A stretch of DNA of 64,000 bases from Aureimonas sp. SK2 (GTDB lineage: Bacteria; Pseudomonadota; Alphaproteobacteria; Rhizobiales; Rhizobiaceae), in assembly GCF_029813115.1 (NCBI RefSeq), contig NZ_JAPZDS010000001.1, positions 310,001-374,000 of the forward strand, read 5' to 3'. Made by a program: the position numbers and the translations under genes. The notes below the pieces were generated by a model. It did no database searches and was not told the origin of the DNA. It saw nothing but the letters and a program-made list of their open reading frames with translations. Numbering within the stretch: position 1 is the first letter of the stretch; each line of letters starts with the position of its first letter. Positions 30,770-40,310 of this stretch are shown piece after piece.

Positions 30770-30895
30770 TCAGCGGCCGGACCCGTATTTGCGGTCGAGC
30801 TTTCGCGAGGCGATGTGCAGCCAGGAATAGCCGACCACCGCCAGCACGATGCCGGCGGCGGGAAGAGCCCACGCAGTTCCCAGCAACTCGCTCAT
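30770..30895 (-). CDS. Very small membrane protein, 41 aa
   Basis: Reading from the ATG at 30895 gives a 41-residue protein: MSELLGTAWALPAAGIVLAV, then VGYSWLHIASRKLDRKYGSG with a final Arg. One membrane helix (about 8-26) is followed by a basic tail. The ATG is three bases after the stop of the gene at 30899-31171, so the two look co-translated. It is too short for usual gene finders. Confidence 0.55.
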   Translation of the reverse strand: MSELLGTAWALPAAGIVLAVVGYSWLHIASRKLDRKYGSGR

Positions 30896-30898
30896 GGT

Positions 30899-31171
30899 TC
30901 AATCCTCGCTTCGCAGCATCCGGACGGATGCATGCGCCACCAAATGTAATGCACCCGCGATCAGAAGCCAAACGACCGGACGGGCCACCGCGGTTCCACT
31001 GATGCCCGGCAAAAGGATGCTCGCGCCGAGCGTGGTGAGAGCGACCGCGTTGACGCTCGTCGAGACGAGCTTCACATGCTCGTTGAACTTCCTCGCCGCG
31101 AGCTTCCTCGCCCGCGCCAGATCGTCGGAGCGATCCGCGGTTCGCAAGTCATGGTTCGTCGGGAAGGTCAT
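30899..31171 (-). CDS. Small membrane protein, 90 aa
   Basis: The ATG at 31171 (MTFPTNHDLRTADRSDDLAR) gives 90 residues. The first 40 are charged and helical (ARARKLAARKFNEHVKLVST). Two membrane segments follow (VNAVALTTLGASILLPGI and ARPVVWLLIAGALHLVAHA). It ends four bases before the 41-aa gene. Family not recognised. Confidence 0.65.
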   Translation of the reverse strand: MTFPTNHDLRTADRSDDLARARKLAARKFNEHVKLVSTSVNAVALTTLGASILLPGISGTAVARPVVWLLIAGALHLVAHASVRMLRSED

Positions 31172-31241
31172 GGCCGGAAGCTGGCGTCCCGTGGATGGTT
31201 CCGCAAGCACTCGCGAACGTACGACATCGACCCTGGGCGAC

Positions 31242-31316
31242 TGGTGCCGGCTGAGGGGATTGAACCCCCGACCTTCGGTTTACAAAACCGCTGCTCTACC
31301 GCTGAGCTAAGCCGGC
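31242..31316 (-). tRNA. tRNA-Thr(TGT)
   Basis: The complement starts GCCGGCTTAGCTCAGCGGTA, has anticodon loop TTTGTAA with anticodon TGT, a TTCAATC T-loop, and ends TGCCGGC-type acceptor pairing with an encoded CCA. All four arms pair. This tRNA-Thr lies 6 kb from tRNA-Tyr and tRNA-Gly and on the opposite strand (see findings). Confidence 0.97.
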
Positions 31317-31475
31317 CCGAGGGCGGATCTAGCACAGGCGGGGAGGGCTCGCATCCGCATTTTTCGCGTGGGCGCGGGCGGGCTCGCACGGGGGCCGGGA
31401 AAAGGCGCAGGTGGCGCTTTCATGGCGCGCGATTTGCGGGCATAGGGTTCTGGTCCGATTTATGGGAGGAACTCG

Positions 31476-33822
<2,347 letters not shown>

Positions 33823-33846
33823 GTTCGATCGACCCCGAGAATGGAG

Positions 33847-33880
33847 AAGGCCGGCGGAGCGATCCGCCGGCCTTTCTTCT
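33847..33880. terminator. Bidirectional terminator between dctP copy 2 and dctM
   Basis: AAGGCCGGCGGA and TCCGCCGGCCTT form a 12-bp stem with loop GCGA, then TTCTT. It separates two convergent units. Confidence 0.8.
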
Positions 33881-33883
33881 GCG

Positions 33884-35503
33884 TCACTGTTGAGGCGCAG
33901 GGGCCCCGAAGCTCGGCGCCGTCGGGGCGCCGAAGGAGGGCGGCGCGGGCGTCGCCGGAGCAGCCGGCGCAGGGGCCGGCGCCGGGGAACTTCCGGCCGG
34001 GGGCGCACCGAAGCTCGGGGCGGGCGCGCCACCGAAGCTCGGAGCCGCAGGCACGCCGAAGCTGGGTGCCGCGGGCGCGCCGAAGGAGGGCGGAGCCGCG
34101 GCGCCGCCGGGCGTCGGTGCCGACATGCCGGGCATCGGCACGTTGAGCTGGATGCTCGCCGGATCCACCGCCCGTTCCTGCTTCAGGAAATAGGTTACCG
34201 ACTGCGGCCAGAGGATCAGGATCGCGACGAGCACGAGCTGCAGGCCGAGCCAGGGAATGGCGCCCATGTAGATGTCCGAGCTCTTCACGTTGGCCGGCGC
34301 GATGCCTCTCAGGTAGAAGAGCGCGAAGCCGAAGGGCGGATGCATGAAGGCCGTCTGCATGTTCACGCAGAGCAGCACGCCGAACCAGACGAGGTTGATG
34401 CCTAGCGCATCGGCTACCGGCGCCAGCAGTGGCACGATGATGAAGGCGATCTCGAAGAAGTCGAGGAAGAACGCCACGAAGAAGATGAAGATGTTGACGA
34501 AGATCAGGAACCCGACCGCCCCGCCCGGGATGTGGGACAGCAGGTACTCGATCCAGTGTCCCCCATCCATGCCTTGGAACACGAGGCTGAACACGGTGGA
34601 GCCGATCAGGATGAAAACGACCATCGCGGTGAGCCGCATCGTGGTCGCCATCGCTTGACGCGTCAGGGTCCAGCTCAGGCGGCGGTGCAGGGCGGCGAGC
34701 AGGATCGCGCCGACCGAGCCCATGGCACCGGCTTCCGTGGGCGTCGCAAGGCCCATGAACATGGTGCCCAGCACGAGGAAGATCAGGGCCAGGGAGGGAA
34801 TCATGCCCTTGGCGACCTGCCAGAGCAGCTCGCGCCCGCTCTTGGTGCGCGCCTCCGGGGGCAGGGGCGGCATCTTGTGCGGCTGGAGCTTCGACAACAC
34901 GAAGATGAAGCCGAGGAACAGCGCGATCTGCAGCAGCGAGGGACCGATGGCGCCCGCATACATGTCGCCGACGGAGCGACCGAGCTGGTCGGCCAGGATG
35001 ATCAGCACGAGCGAAGGCGGGATCACCTGCGTGATCGTGCCTGACGCCGCGATGACGCCGGTGGCCAGACGCATGTCGTAGCCGTAGCGCATCATGACGG
35101 GCAGGGAGACGACGCCCATGGCGATGACGGAGGCCGCCACCGTTCCGGTGATCGCGCCGAGCACCGCGCCGACCAGGATCACGGCATAGGCGAGGCCGCC
35201 GGGCTTCGGGCCGAAGAGCTGGCCGGAGCCTTCCAGAAGGTCTTCCGCCAGACCGCAGCGCTCCAGAATGGCGCCCATGAAGGTGAAGAAGGGGATCGCC
35301 AGCAGAAGGTCGTTGGAGATCACGCCGTAGAAGCGCAGCGGCAGCGCGTTGAGAAGCGCCGGGCTGAAATGATCGAAGTAGACGCCCAGCGCCCCGAACA
35401 GGAGGCCGACGGCCGCCAGCGAGAAGGCGACCGGGAAACCCATGATCAGGAAGAGAATCATGCCGCCGAACATCAGCGGCGGCATCGGCCCGTATTCAAA
35501 CAT
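33884..35503 (-). CDS. dctM: TRAP transporter large permease (DctM) with a repeat-rich C-terminal tail
   Basis: 539 residues. Residues 1 to about 455 are a complete DctM permease with about 12 membrane segments (MFGGMILFLIMGFPVAFSLA, LLLAIPFFTFMGAILERCGL, PPSLVLIILADQLGRSVGDM, HPPFGFALFYLRGI). The last 80 or so residues are unusual: Ala/Pro-rich with six PSFG units (APPSFGAP, APSFGVP, APSFGGAP and so on) ending APAPQQ. Normal DctM proteins stop near residue 430-460. dctQ lies 24 bases upstream. It would use sodium or proton gradients to import the DctP ligand. Confidence 0.92.
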   Translation of the reverse strand: MFEYGPMPPLMFGGMILFLIMGFPVAFSLAAVGLLFGALGVYFDHFSPALLNALPLRFYGVISNDLLLAIPFFTFMGAILERCGLAEDLLEGSGQLFGPKPGGLAYAVILVGAVLGAITGTVAASVIAMGVVSLPVMMRYGYDMRLATGVIAASGTITQVIPPSLVLIILADQLGRSVGDMYAGAIGPSLLQIALFLGFIFVLSKLQPHKMPPLPPEARTKSGRELLWQVAKGMIPSLALIFLVLGTMFMGLATPTEAGAMGSVGAILLAALHRRLSWTLTRQAMATTMRLTAMVVFILIGSTVFSLVFQGMDGGHWIEYLLSHIPGGAVGFLIFVNIFIFFVAFFLDFFEIAFIIVPLLAPVADALGINLVWFGVLLCVNMQTAFMHPPFGFALFYLRGIAPANVKSSDIYMGAIPWLGLQLVLVAILILWPQSVTYFLKQERAVDPASIQLNVPMPGMSAPTPGGAAAPPSFGAPAAPSFGVPAAPSFGGAPAPSFGAPPAGSSPAPAPAPAAPATPAPPSFGAPTAPSFGAPAPQQ

Positions 35504-35527
35504 CCGAATTGTCCCCCACCGCGCCGC

Positions 35528-36067
35528 TTACTGCAGCGGCTTTTCGTACTTCGTTTCGATCGTGATCAGCCCGGCCAGAGCCGCGAACCGCTTGATGAGT
35601 TCGGAAATGCCCTGGAGGAACAGGAGCCCGAAGCCGAGCGGTAGGGTCGCCTTGGCCGGCCAGAGGATCAGGCCGCCTGCGTTCATGGACACTTCGCCAC
35701 TCAGGAACGATCGAAGGAAGAAGGGCCAGGTGAGATAGAACAGGTAGCCGATCACGGGCAGGAACAGCACGACGAAGCCGAAGATGTCCACGAGAAGCCG
35801 TCCCTTGGTCGACAGCACGGAATAGATCAAGTCGACGCGGACATGCTCATTGAGCTTGAGCGTATAGGAGGCGCCGAGCAGCACGATGCCGGCGAACATG
35901 TACCACTGGATCTCGATCGCCCCGTTGGAACTGAGGTTCAACGAATAGCGAAGGAGGGCGTTGCCGGCGCTCACAAGGACCGCGACAAGGACGAGATAGT
36001 CCGCGATCACGGCAAAACCGGCGTTCAGCCTGTCGATGGCCTTGCTGACGGTCAGAAGAAATCCCAT
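35528..36067 (-). CDS. dctQ: TRAP transporter small permease (DctQ)
   Basis: The ATG at 36067 (MGFLLTVSKAIDRLNAGFAV) follows GGGAGGGGTG and gives 179 residues; a longer frame exists to 36202. Four membrane helices are visible, with WYMFAGIVLLGASYTLKLNE and HVRVDLIYSVLSTKGR, the DctQ signature region. It pairs with DctM in the inner membrane. Confidence 0.9.
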   Translation of the reverse strand: MGFLLTVSKAIDRLNAGFAVIADYLVLVAVLVSAGNALLRYSLNLSSNGAIEIQWYMFAGIVLLGASYTLKLNEHVRVDLIYSVLSTKGRLLVDIFGFVVLFLPVIGYLFYLTWPFFLRSFLSGEVSMNAGGLILWPAKATLPLGFGLLFLQGISELIKRFAALAGLITIETKYEKPLQ

Positions 36068-36115
36068 CACCCCTCCCTGGATCGGGCCGCGGGCGTCCCC
36101 CGTACCCGCGAACCC

Positions 36116-36427
36116 ATGTGGCCTACGACAGCAAATGCTGGCAAGGCCAGAGATTTCGTCGCTCTCGCCCAGCAAACGACCGGCGGCGTGGCAGGGGATC
36201 AACAGCGCTCGATCGAGGAGGCTGCCGAGTTGACGCAGGCAAGGATCGAACGACAGGCGGCGAAGGTCGCTCGCCTCTCGCTTGAGCTGCGATTCGAGCT
36301 GCTGCTGCTCCGGCGGATGCGGTCGCGCGCGGCCGACCGAGCGGAGGACCCCGGTTCGCCGGGCGTTTTCCGTTCGGTGGCCGAAGTCTATGCCGCCGCG
36401 CTGGCGCGGCGGGACGAGGCGGCGTAG
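36116..36427 (+). CDS. Hypothetical protein, 103 aa (uncertain)
   Basis: The frame from the ATG at 36116 (MWPTTANAGKARDFVALAQQ) encodes a helical, charged protein (EEAAELTQARIERQAAKVAR, RLSLELRFELLLLRRMRSRA). There is no ribosome site at this ATG; a GTG near 36191 may be the true start. The second half has the base pattern of a coding frame, and it fills the space between dctQ and rlmB without overlap. No family recognised. Confidence 0.4.
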   Translation: MWPTTANAGKARDFVALAQQTTGGVAGDQQRSIEEAAELTQARIERQAAKVARLSLELRFELLLLRRMRSRAADRAEDPGSPGVFRSVAEVYAAALARRDEAA

Positions 36428-36430
36428 CGG

Positions 36431-37285
36431 CTATTTCGTCAGGTACCGGCGCGCGGCATAGAGCGAGACGGCCGCTGCGTTGGACACGTTGAGCGAGCGG
36501 ATGGCGCCGGGAACTTCAAGGCGCGCGAGGACATCCACCGTCTCGCGGGTCTTCTGGCGAAGCCCCTTGCCCTCCGAACCGAGCACCAAGGCGAGCCGGC
36601 CGCCGTCCAGCGCCGGCTCCAGCTCGTCGTCGCCAGCCGAATCGAGGCCGATCGTGCGGTAGCCGCGGTCCTTCAACTCGCCGAGGGCATCGGCGAGGTT
36701 GGTCACCTGGACATAGGCGATCAGCTCCAGTGCCCCCGAGGCGGACTTGGCGAGGACGCCCGACTCCTGCGGCGAATGGCGCGAGGTCGTCACCACCGCG
36801 CCCGCGCCGAAGGCCACCGCCGAGCGCAGGATCGCGCCGACATTGTGGGGATCGGTCACCTGATCCAGAACCAGCACGAGGTCGGCCTCGCCGAGATCGG
36901 ACAGGCGCGCAGGCTGGAGCGGCGCGGTTTCCAGAAGGACGCCCTGGTGCACGGCGTCGGAGCCGAGCTCCTGATCCAGGAAGCGCGGCTCGACGATCTC
37001 GATCGGGCAGGGCGGAGCGGCTTCGTCGAGTTCCAGCCGGTTGAGCGCGTTGCGCGTCACGTAGAGCTGGACGAAGCGGCGGCGCGGGTTGGCGAGCGCC
37101 GCCTGCACGGTATGGATGCCGTAGAGCCGCACGCGGTCGGCGGGCGCCGGCTTGCCGGCATGCTGCGGCTTGCGGGGGCGCGGTGTCTGCGCGCCCGGTC
37201 CCCCGGCCGCCTGGTCGCGATGCGCCCGACGCAGCCGCGCGTAGTGCGAGTCCTTGGGGGTGTGGCTCTTGGGATGATCTGTCAT
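36431..37285 (-). CDS. rlmB: 23S rRNA (guanosine-2'-O-)-methyltransferase RlmB (TrmH/SpoU family)
   Basis: 284 residues: about 45 basic residues, an N-terminal substrate-binding domain (VRLYGIHTVQAALANPRRRF), then the knotted SPOUT domain with motif 1 LDQVTDPHNVGAILRSA, motif 2 LALVLGSEGKGL and motif 3 IRSLNVSNAAAVSLYAARRY. It methylates G2251-type positions of 23S rRNA. Its place before tRNA-Tyr and tRNA-Gly is common in Rhizobiales. Confidence 0.93.
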   Translation of the reverse strand: MTDHPKSHTPKDSHYARLRRAHRDQAAGGPGAQTPRPRKPQHAGKPAPADRVRLYGIHTVQAALANPRRRFVQLYVTRNALNRLELDEAAPPCPIEIVEPRFLDQELGSDAVHQGVLLETAPLQPARLSDLGEADLVLVLDQVTDPHNVGAILRSAVAFGAGAVVTTSRHSPQESGVLAKSASGALELIAYVQVTNLADALGELKDRGYRTIGLDSAGDDELEPALDGGRLALVLGSEGKGLRQKTRETVDVLARLEVPGAIRSLNVSNAAAVSLYAARRYLTK

Positions 37286-37454
37286 GGGGCGGATGTAACG
37301 GAGTTCGGGGACGCCGCAAAGCCGCGCGCCGAAACTCCGCGATTTCGGGTGTCATCCATGTGTTGACATAGGACCGGCCTGTCGCCATAACGCCGCTCGA
37401 AGCGCACGGGACTTCCCGCCGCTTCCAGCGCTCCGCAAGGACGCAGGGTGACCT

Positions 37455-37539
37455 GGAGGGATGCCCGAGTGGTTAAAGGGGACGGACTGTAAATCCGTTG
37501 GCTTAGCCTACGTTGGTTCAAATCCAACTCCCTCCACCA
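37455..37539 (+). tRNA. tRNA-Tyr(GTA)
   Basis: GGAGGGATGCCCGAGTGGTT starts an 85-base class II tRNA with a long variable arm. Anticodon loop CTGTAAA gives GTA. The T-loop is TTCAAAT and CCA is encoded. Acceptor GGAGGGA pairs with TCCCTCC. Confidence 0.97.
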
Positions 37540-37553
37540 TTCACCCATCCGGC

Positions 37554-37627
37554 GCGGGTATAGCTCAATGGTAGAGCAGCAGCCTTCCAAGCTGAATACG
37601 AGGGTTCGATTCCCTCTACCCGCTCCA
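37554..37627 (+). tRNA. tRNA-Gly(TCC)
   Basis: GCGGGTATAGCTCAATGGTA starts the gene; the anticodon stem-loop CAGCCTTCCAAGCTG gives TCC; TTCGATT T-loop; acceptor pairs with TACCCGC and CCA is encoded. It is 14 bases after tRNA-Tyr. Confidence 0.97.
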
Positions 37628-37982
37628 GCTATCTGCTCGTAACGGCGAAGCTTTTGGAACTGTCATGCAGGCCGTTTAAGAGGCGTTTCACCCGCGCGGG
37701 GTAGGCCGCGCCTTGGCGGTGGCCCGGTTGCTCTCAAGCACCGGATTGCGAACGCCTACATCATCAAGGCTGCCAACTGCCCTTCTCCAACCATACTCCG
37801 AGCGGTCCCGACGGTGACCGTGCAAGCGCCCCATAAGGCGTGCTTCCGGTCAGCCGTCTTTCGCAATGTGTCGACGGCCAGAACGTCAAGGTTTCTACCC
37901 ATAAGTAAAAACCCTCAACCATAAGTTCCGCACACGCCTCGCGTGTGATGATCGTTCGTCAGATAATGTCTGGAGCGATCAA
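37628..37982. other. 355-base gap after tRNA-Gly, no gene seen
   Basis: No convincing frame in either direction. The right half is relatively AT-rich and has a short direct repeat (ACCCATAAGTAAAAAC and ACCATAAGTTCC near 37900-37925). No copy of the tRNA-Gly 3' end was found further along the window. The region probably holds the promoter of the pilin-like cluster, and may be the left boundary of an inserted segment. Confidence 0.5.
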
Positions 37983-38462
37983 ATGTTGCCCAACCGGAAA
38001 GCTACCCTCCTTAGCACCGCACTCGCCGGCGGACTTCTGCCCCTCCAAGCCTCCGCCGCCACGGGTACCGTGACGTTCACCGGCTCCGTCACCACAACTT
38101 GTGCGGTTGCAGTCGTCAACGGCACGGGCGCCCTGACGACCAACGGGACGTTGAGCACCCTCAGTTCGAAGAACCCCGGTGGCGCCCCCGCAAAGGTCGA
38201 TGTTACCACGACCGGCGGCGTGCGCGTCAGTCTCGACGCCGTCTCTTCCGCGACCGCGCCGGCGACCGACACGACCAGTACGGTCTGGACCCCGACCTAT
38301 TCCATGAGCGGTGCCCAGACTGTCGCCGAAACGGGCCTTTCGACGCTGATGACCGGCGCCGGCACGCGCAACGTCGACATCAACCTCACCGGCACGAAGT
38401 CGGGGATGGATACGTTCATGGGCGGCAACTATGCCGCAACGGTCACTGTCCGATGCGAGTAG
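37983..38462 (+). CDS. Spore coat protein U domain protein (secreted pilin-like subunit) 1
   Basis: 159 residues. A signal peptide ends near LQASA-AT. The mature part is an SCPU domain: GTVTFTGSVTTTCAVAVVNG at the N-terminus, LSTLSSKNPGGAPAKVDV in the middle and VTVRCE at the extreme C-terminus, giving a probable disulfide between the TTC cysteine and RCE. SCPU proteins are subunits of archaic chaperone-usher fibres, in which a neighbouring subunit completes the fold. It is the first gene of a four-gene overlapping cluster. Confidence 0.88.
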   Translation: MLPNRKATLLSTALAGGLLPLQASAATGTVTFTGSVTTTCAVAVVNGTGALTTNGTLSTLSSKNPGGAPAKVDVTTTGGVRVSLDAVSSATAPATDTTSTVWTPTYSMSGAQTVAETGLSTLMTGAGTRNVDINLTGTKSGMDTFMGGNYAATVTVRCE

Positions 38463-38863
38463 TGCGTTTTCCTCTGGCTGCCATTGCGGCAGCGACGGTT
38501 GGCGCCGGAGCGCTGACGGCGCCCGCATCGGCACAGTCCCTTTCGCCGATGCGCGGGGAGATCGTCAGCATGGCGGATGCCTTCGCGGTACGTGTCTTTC
38601 CGTCCAACCCTTACGACCGTCCGATTCGCATCGAAGTCCGCGTCTACGACCAAGACTTCGAACCGGTTGACGGGGTGCGCGTCTCGTCCAGCCCGATGAT
38701 GCTGGCCTCTGGCGCGTCGCGACCGGTGATCGTCGCCATCCCCTTCGAGGGGCGGCGCGAGCGCAAGGTTCGGGTCTGCGCCGAAAGCATTCCCTTCCCC
38801 AATTCCCAGACGCAAGTGAGGGCTCAGATATGCGGCAAGTTCCTCGGCAAGCGCGCGTCCTGA
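38453..38863 (+). CDS. Short periplasmic fimbrial chaperone-like protein (N-terminal domain only)
   Basis: 136 residues from the ATG at 38453, which overlaps the previous gene by ten bases. A signal peptide ends near APASA-QS. The rest looks like the first immunoglobulin-like domain of a PapD-type chaperone (FAVRVFPSNPYDRPIRIEVR, VRVSSSPMMLASGASRPVIV). Full chaperones have about 230 residues with a second domain; here the gene stops after KFLGKRAS. So it is either a specialised one-domain chaperone or a relict. Confidence 0.7.
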   Translation: MRVVRFPLAAIAAATVGAGALTAPASAQSLSPMRGEIVSMADAFAVRVFPSNPYDRPIRIEVRVYDQDFEPVDGVRVSSSPMMLASGASRPVIVAIPFEGRRERKVRVCAESIPFPNSQTQVRAQICGKFLGKRAS

Positions 38864-39324
38864 CGGCGTCGCTTCTCGTCTGTCTCGCTGCGACGCCGTC
38901 GCTGGCGGAAGACATCTACTACCTCAACCAGAGCCAAAGTGGCTTCAACCTGCCGGGCGTCTCCCTGCCGCAGGGCCAGGACGAAGTCCGGGCAGCGGAC
39001 GGCACGACCTGCCGCTCGGCAGTCGGCGGGTCCGGCGCCTATCTCGATGTCGGCGCCATCAACGGCTCGAACAACCGGAACGGCGACGTCGCGACCTACG
39101 GACGGGTGGTGATCCCCCTCGGCGGCGGATCCAAGCGGCTCAACTGCTCCGAGCTCTACGAGCTTGAGATCGCCCGGCTGCGGGCGGAGCTGAAGCTCCT
39201 GCAGATGGGCATGGCGAGCGGACAATCCGATGCGACGGTGGCTGCCGCCAACATGGACATGAAGCCGAAGGATGTGCAATGGGCCGATACGGGGTGGACC
39301 GATGGATCGAAGAAGGGCCGGTAA
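38830..39324 (+). CDS. Secreted protein of unknown function, 164 aa, in the SCPU cluster
   Basis: The start MRQVPRQARVLTASLLVCLA is a signal peptide cleaved near SLA-ED; it overlaps the chaperone-like gene by 34 bases. The mature part begins DIYYLNQSQSGFNLPGVSLP and has two cysteines (TTCRS and LNCSE) that could pair. It ends with a helix (LYELEIARLRAELKLLQMGM). I do not recognise the family. Its place between two subunit genes suggests a fibre-associated or assembly role. Confidence 0.7.
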   Translation: MRQVPRQARVLTASLLVCLAATPSLAEDIYYLNQSQSGFNLPGVSLPQGQDEVRAADGTTCRSAVGGSGAYLDVGAINGSNNRNGDVATYGRVVIPLGGGSKRLNCSELYELEIARLRAELKLLQMGMASGQSDATVAAANMDMKPKDVQWADTGWTDGSKKGR

Positions 39325-39829
39325 TATCGGGCGGCAGCGCTCCGAACGCTTGTTCGCCGTCTCGCTGGCGCTGCTCGGTGCGGCCTGCGTCCCCGCCGCC
39401 GCCCTTGTGGACGTGCGCATCGGCTCCTGCACGATCATGGTTTCGTCGCCAGGCGTGCTGACCGCCTCGGCGGACCTTCGGACGCTGTCTTCGACCAACC
39501 CCGGGGGCCGAGCTGCGCGCATCAGCGTCACGACCGTGATCAACGGCTCCTTCCCACATCTCACTTGCAGCTTGGCCGCACAGGTGAACTGCTTCCGCGT
39601 CACCTACGTGCCGCCGGTGAACTTCACTTCCGCGCCCTCGGGTGGCGATGCCAACGTCACCTTTTCCGGACAGATCGTTCCGCAGGGCAGCTCGGCGCTG
39701 CTGGACCTCCTGTCGGCGGTGATCGTCAACGGGACCCAGTCGATCGACCTCAGTCTCACCGCCGTCAAAACGCAAGGCTCGTTCACCGCCGGCACCTTCC
39801 AGGCGATGCCGACGGTTCGCTGCGAATAG
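39302..39829 (+). CDS. Spore coat protein U domain protein 2
   Basis: From the ATG at 39302 (MDRRRAGNIGRQRSERLFAV), overlapping the previous gene by 23 bases, 175 residues. A long basic n-region precedes the signal core LFAVSLALLGAACVPAAA. It shares with subunit 1 the block LRTLSSTNPGGRAARISV and the ending TVRCE. It has two extra cysteines (LTCSLAAQVNCFRV) that suggest an additional disulfide. It may be a tip or adaptor subunit of the fibre. Confidence 0.82.
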   Translation: MDRRRAGNIGRQRSERLFAVSLALLGAACVPAAALVDVRIGSCTIMVSSPGVLTASADLRTLSSTNPGGRAARISVTTVINGSFPHLTCSLAAQVNCFRVTYVPPVNFTSAPSGGDANVTFSGQIVPQGSSALLDLLSAVIVNGTQSIDLSLTAVKTQGSFTAGTFQAMPTVRCE

Positions 39830-40037
39830 GGGCGTCGTGACCGCGTCGGCGCATGCTGTGACGCTTCCCGTAGAGCAAAAGGCGACCCACCCAAATCTGC
39901 TAGGTATCGAGCAGATCTACCTACCTATCGTTCGTCTCGGCGCTCGTCGCCGGGCCTGATCGTCAGGCGAACATTTCCCCGATCTCTCCGCGTCCTCCGC
40001 TTCGGGTGCATCCTGCCTCCGTTCAAAGGAGGACAGC

Positions 40038-40310
40038 ATGCCTGCTCAAGACCTGTATCTCTACACCGCCACCACCGCCGCTGGGCCGGCGACGCGCGTC
40101 CTGGCCGTGGTGCCGAGCGATGCCGACGATCTGCCGTTCGTCACGACGGGGCTCTATATCGGCGTCGGCGGCGACGTTGCGGTCAAGGACCGCGTGTCCG
40201 GCGACACGGTCGTGTTCAAGAACGTCGCCAGCGGCTCCGGGCTGCCGATCCGGGTCGCGCGCGTGCTGGCGACGGGGACCACCGCCTCGGCGATCGTGAG
40301 TCTCGCCTGA
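40038..40310 (+). CDS. GTA/phage spike base protein (RCAP_rcc01079 family)
   Basis: 90 residues, with AAAGGAGGACAGC before the ATG. The layout is that of the small head-spike base protein of gene transfer agents (rcc01079 of Rhodobacter capsulatus): VLAVVPSDADDLPFVTTGLY, IGVGGDVAV, SGDTVVFKNVASGSGLPIRV and RVLATGTTASAIVSLA. No signal peptide. In Rhodobacter this protein mounts the fibre that binds capsular polysaccharide. Its TGA overlaps the ATG of the next gene (TGATG), so the two proteins are made together. Confidence 0.82.
   Translation: MPAQDLYLYTATTAAGPATRVLAVVPSDADDLPFVTTGLYIGVGGDVAVKDRVSGDTVVFKNVASGSGLPIRVARVLATGTTASAIVSLA

Noticed and set aside
30705-30971. An 88-residue minus strand frame overlapping the 41-aa gene
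   Set aside because: No ribosome site and random composition. The overlapping 41-aa frame has a membrane helix and couples to the gene upstream.
33887-34125. GC-rich repeats at the dctM 3' end as a CRISPR or satellite array
   Set aside because: The units are in frame, encode PSFG peptides, vary in length and have no spacers.
37900-37925. Short direct repeat ACCCATAAGT/ACCATAAGT as an attachment site
   Set aside because: The copies are only a few bases apart and do not match the tRNA-Gly end; no integrase is present.
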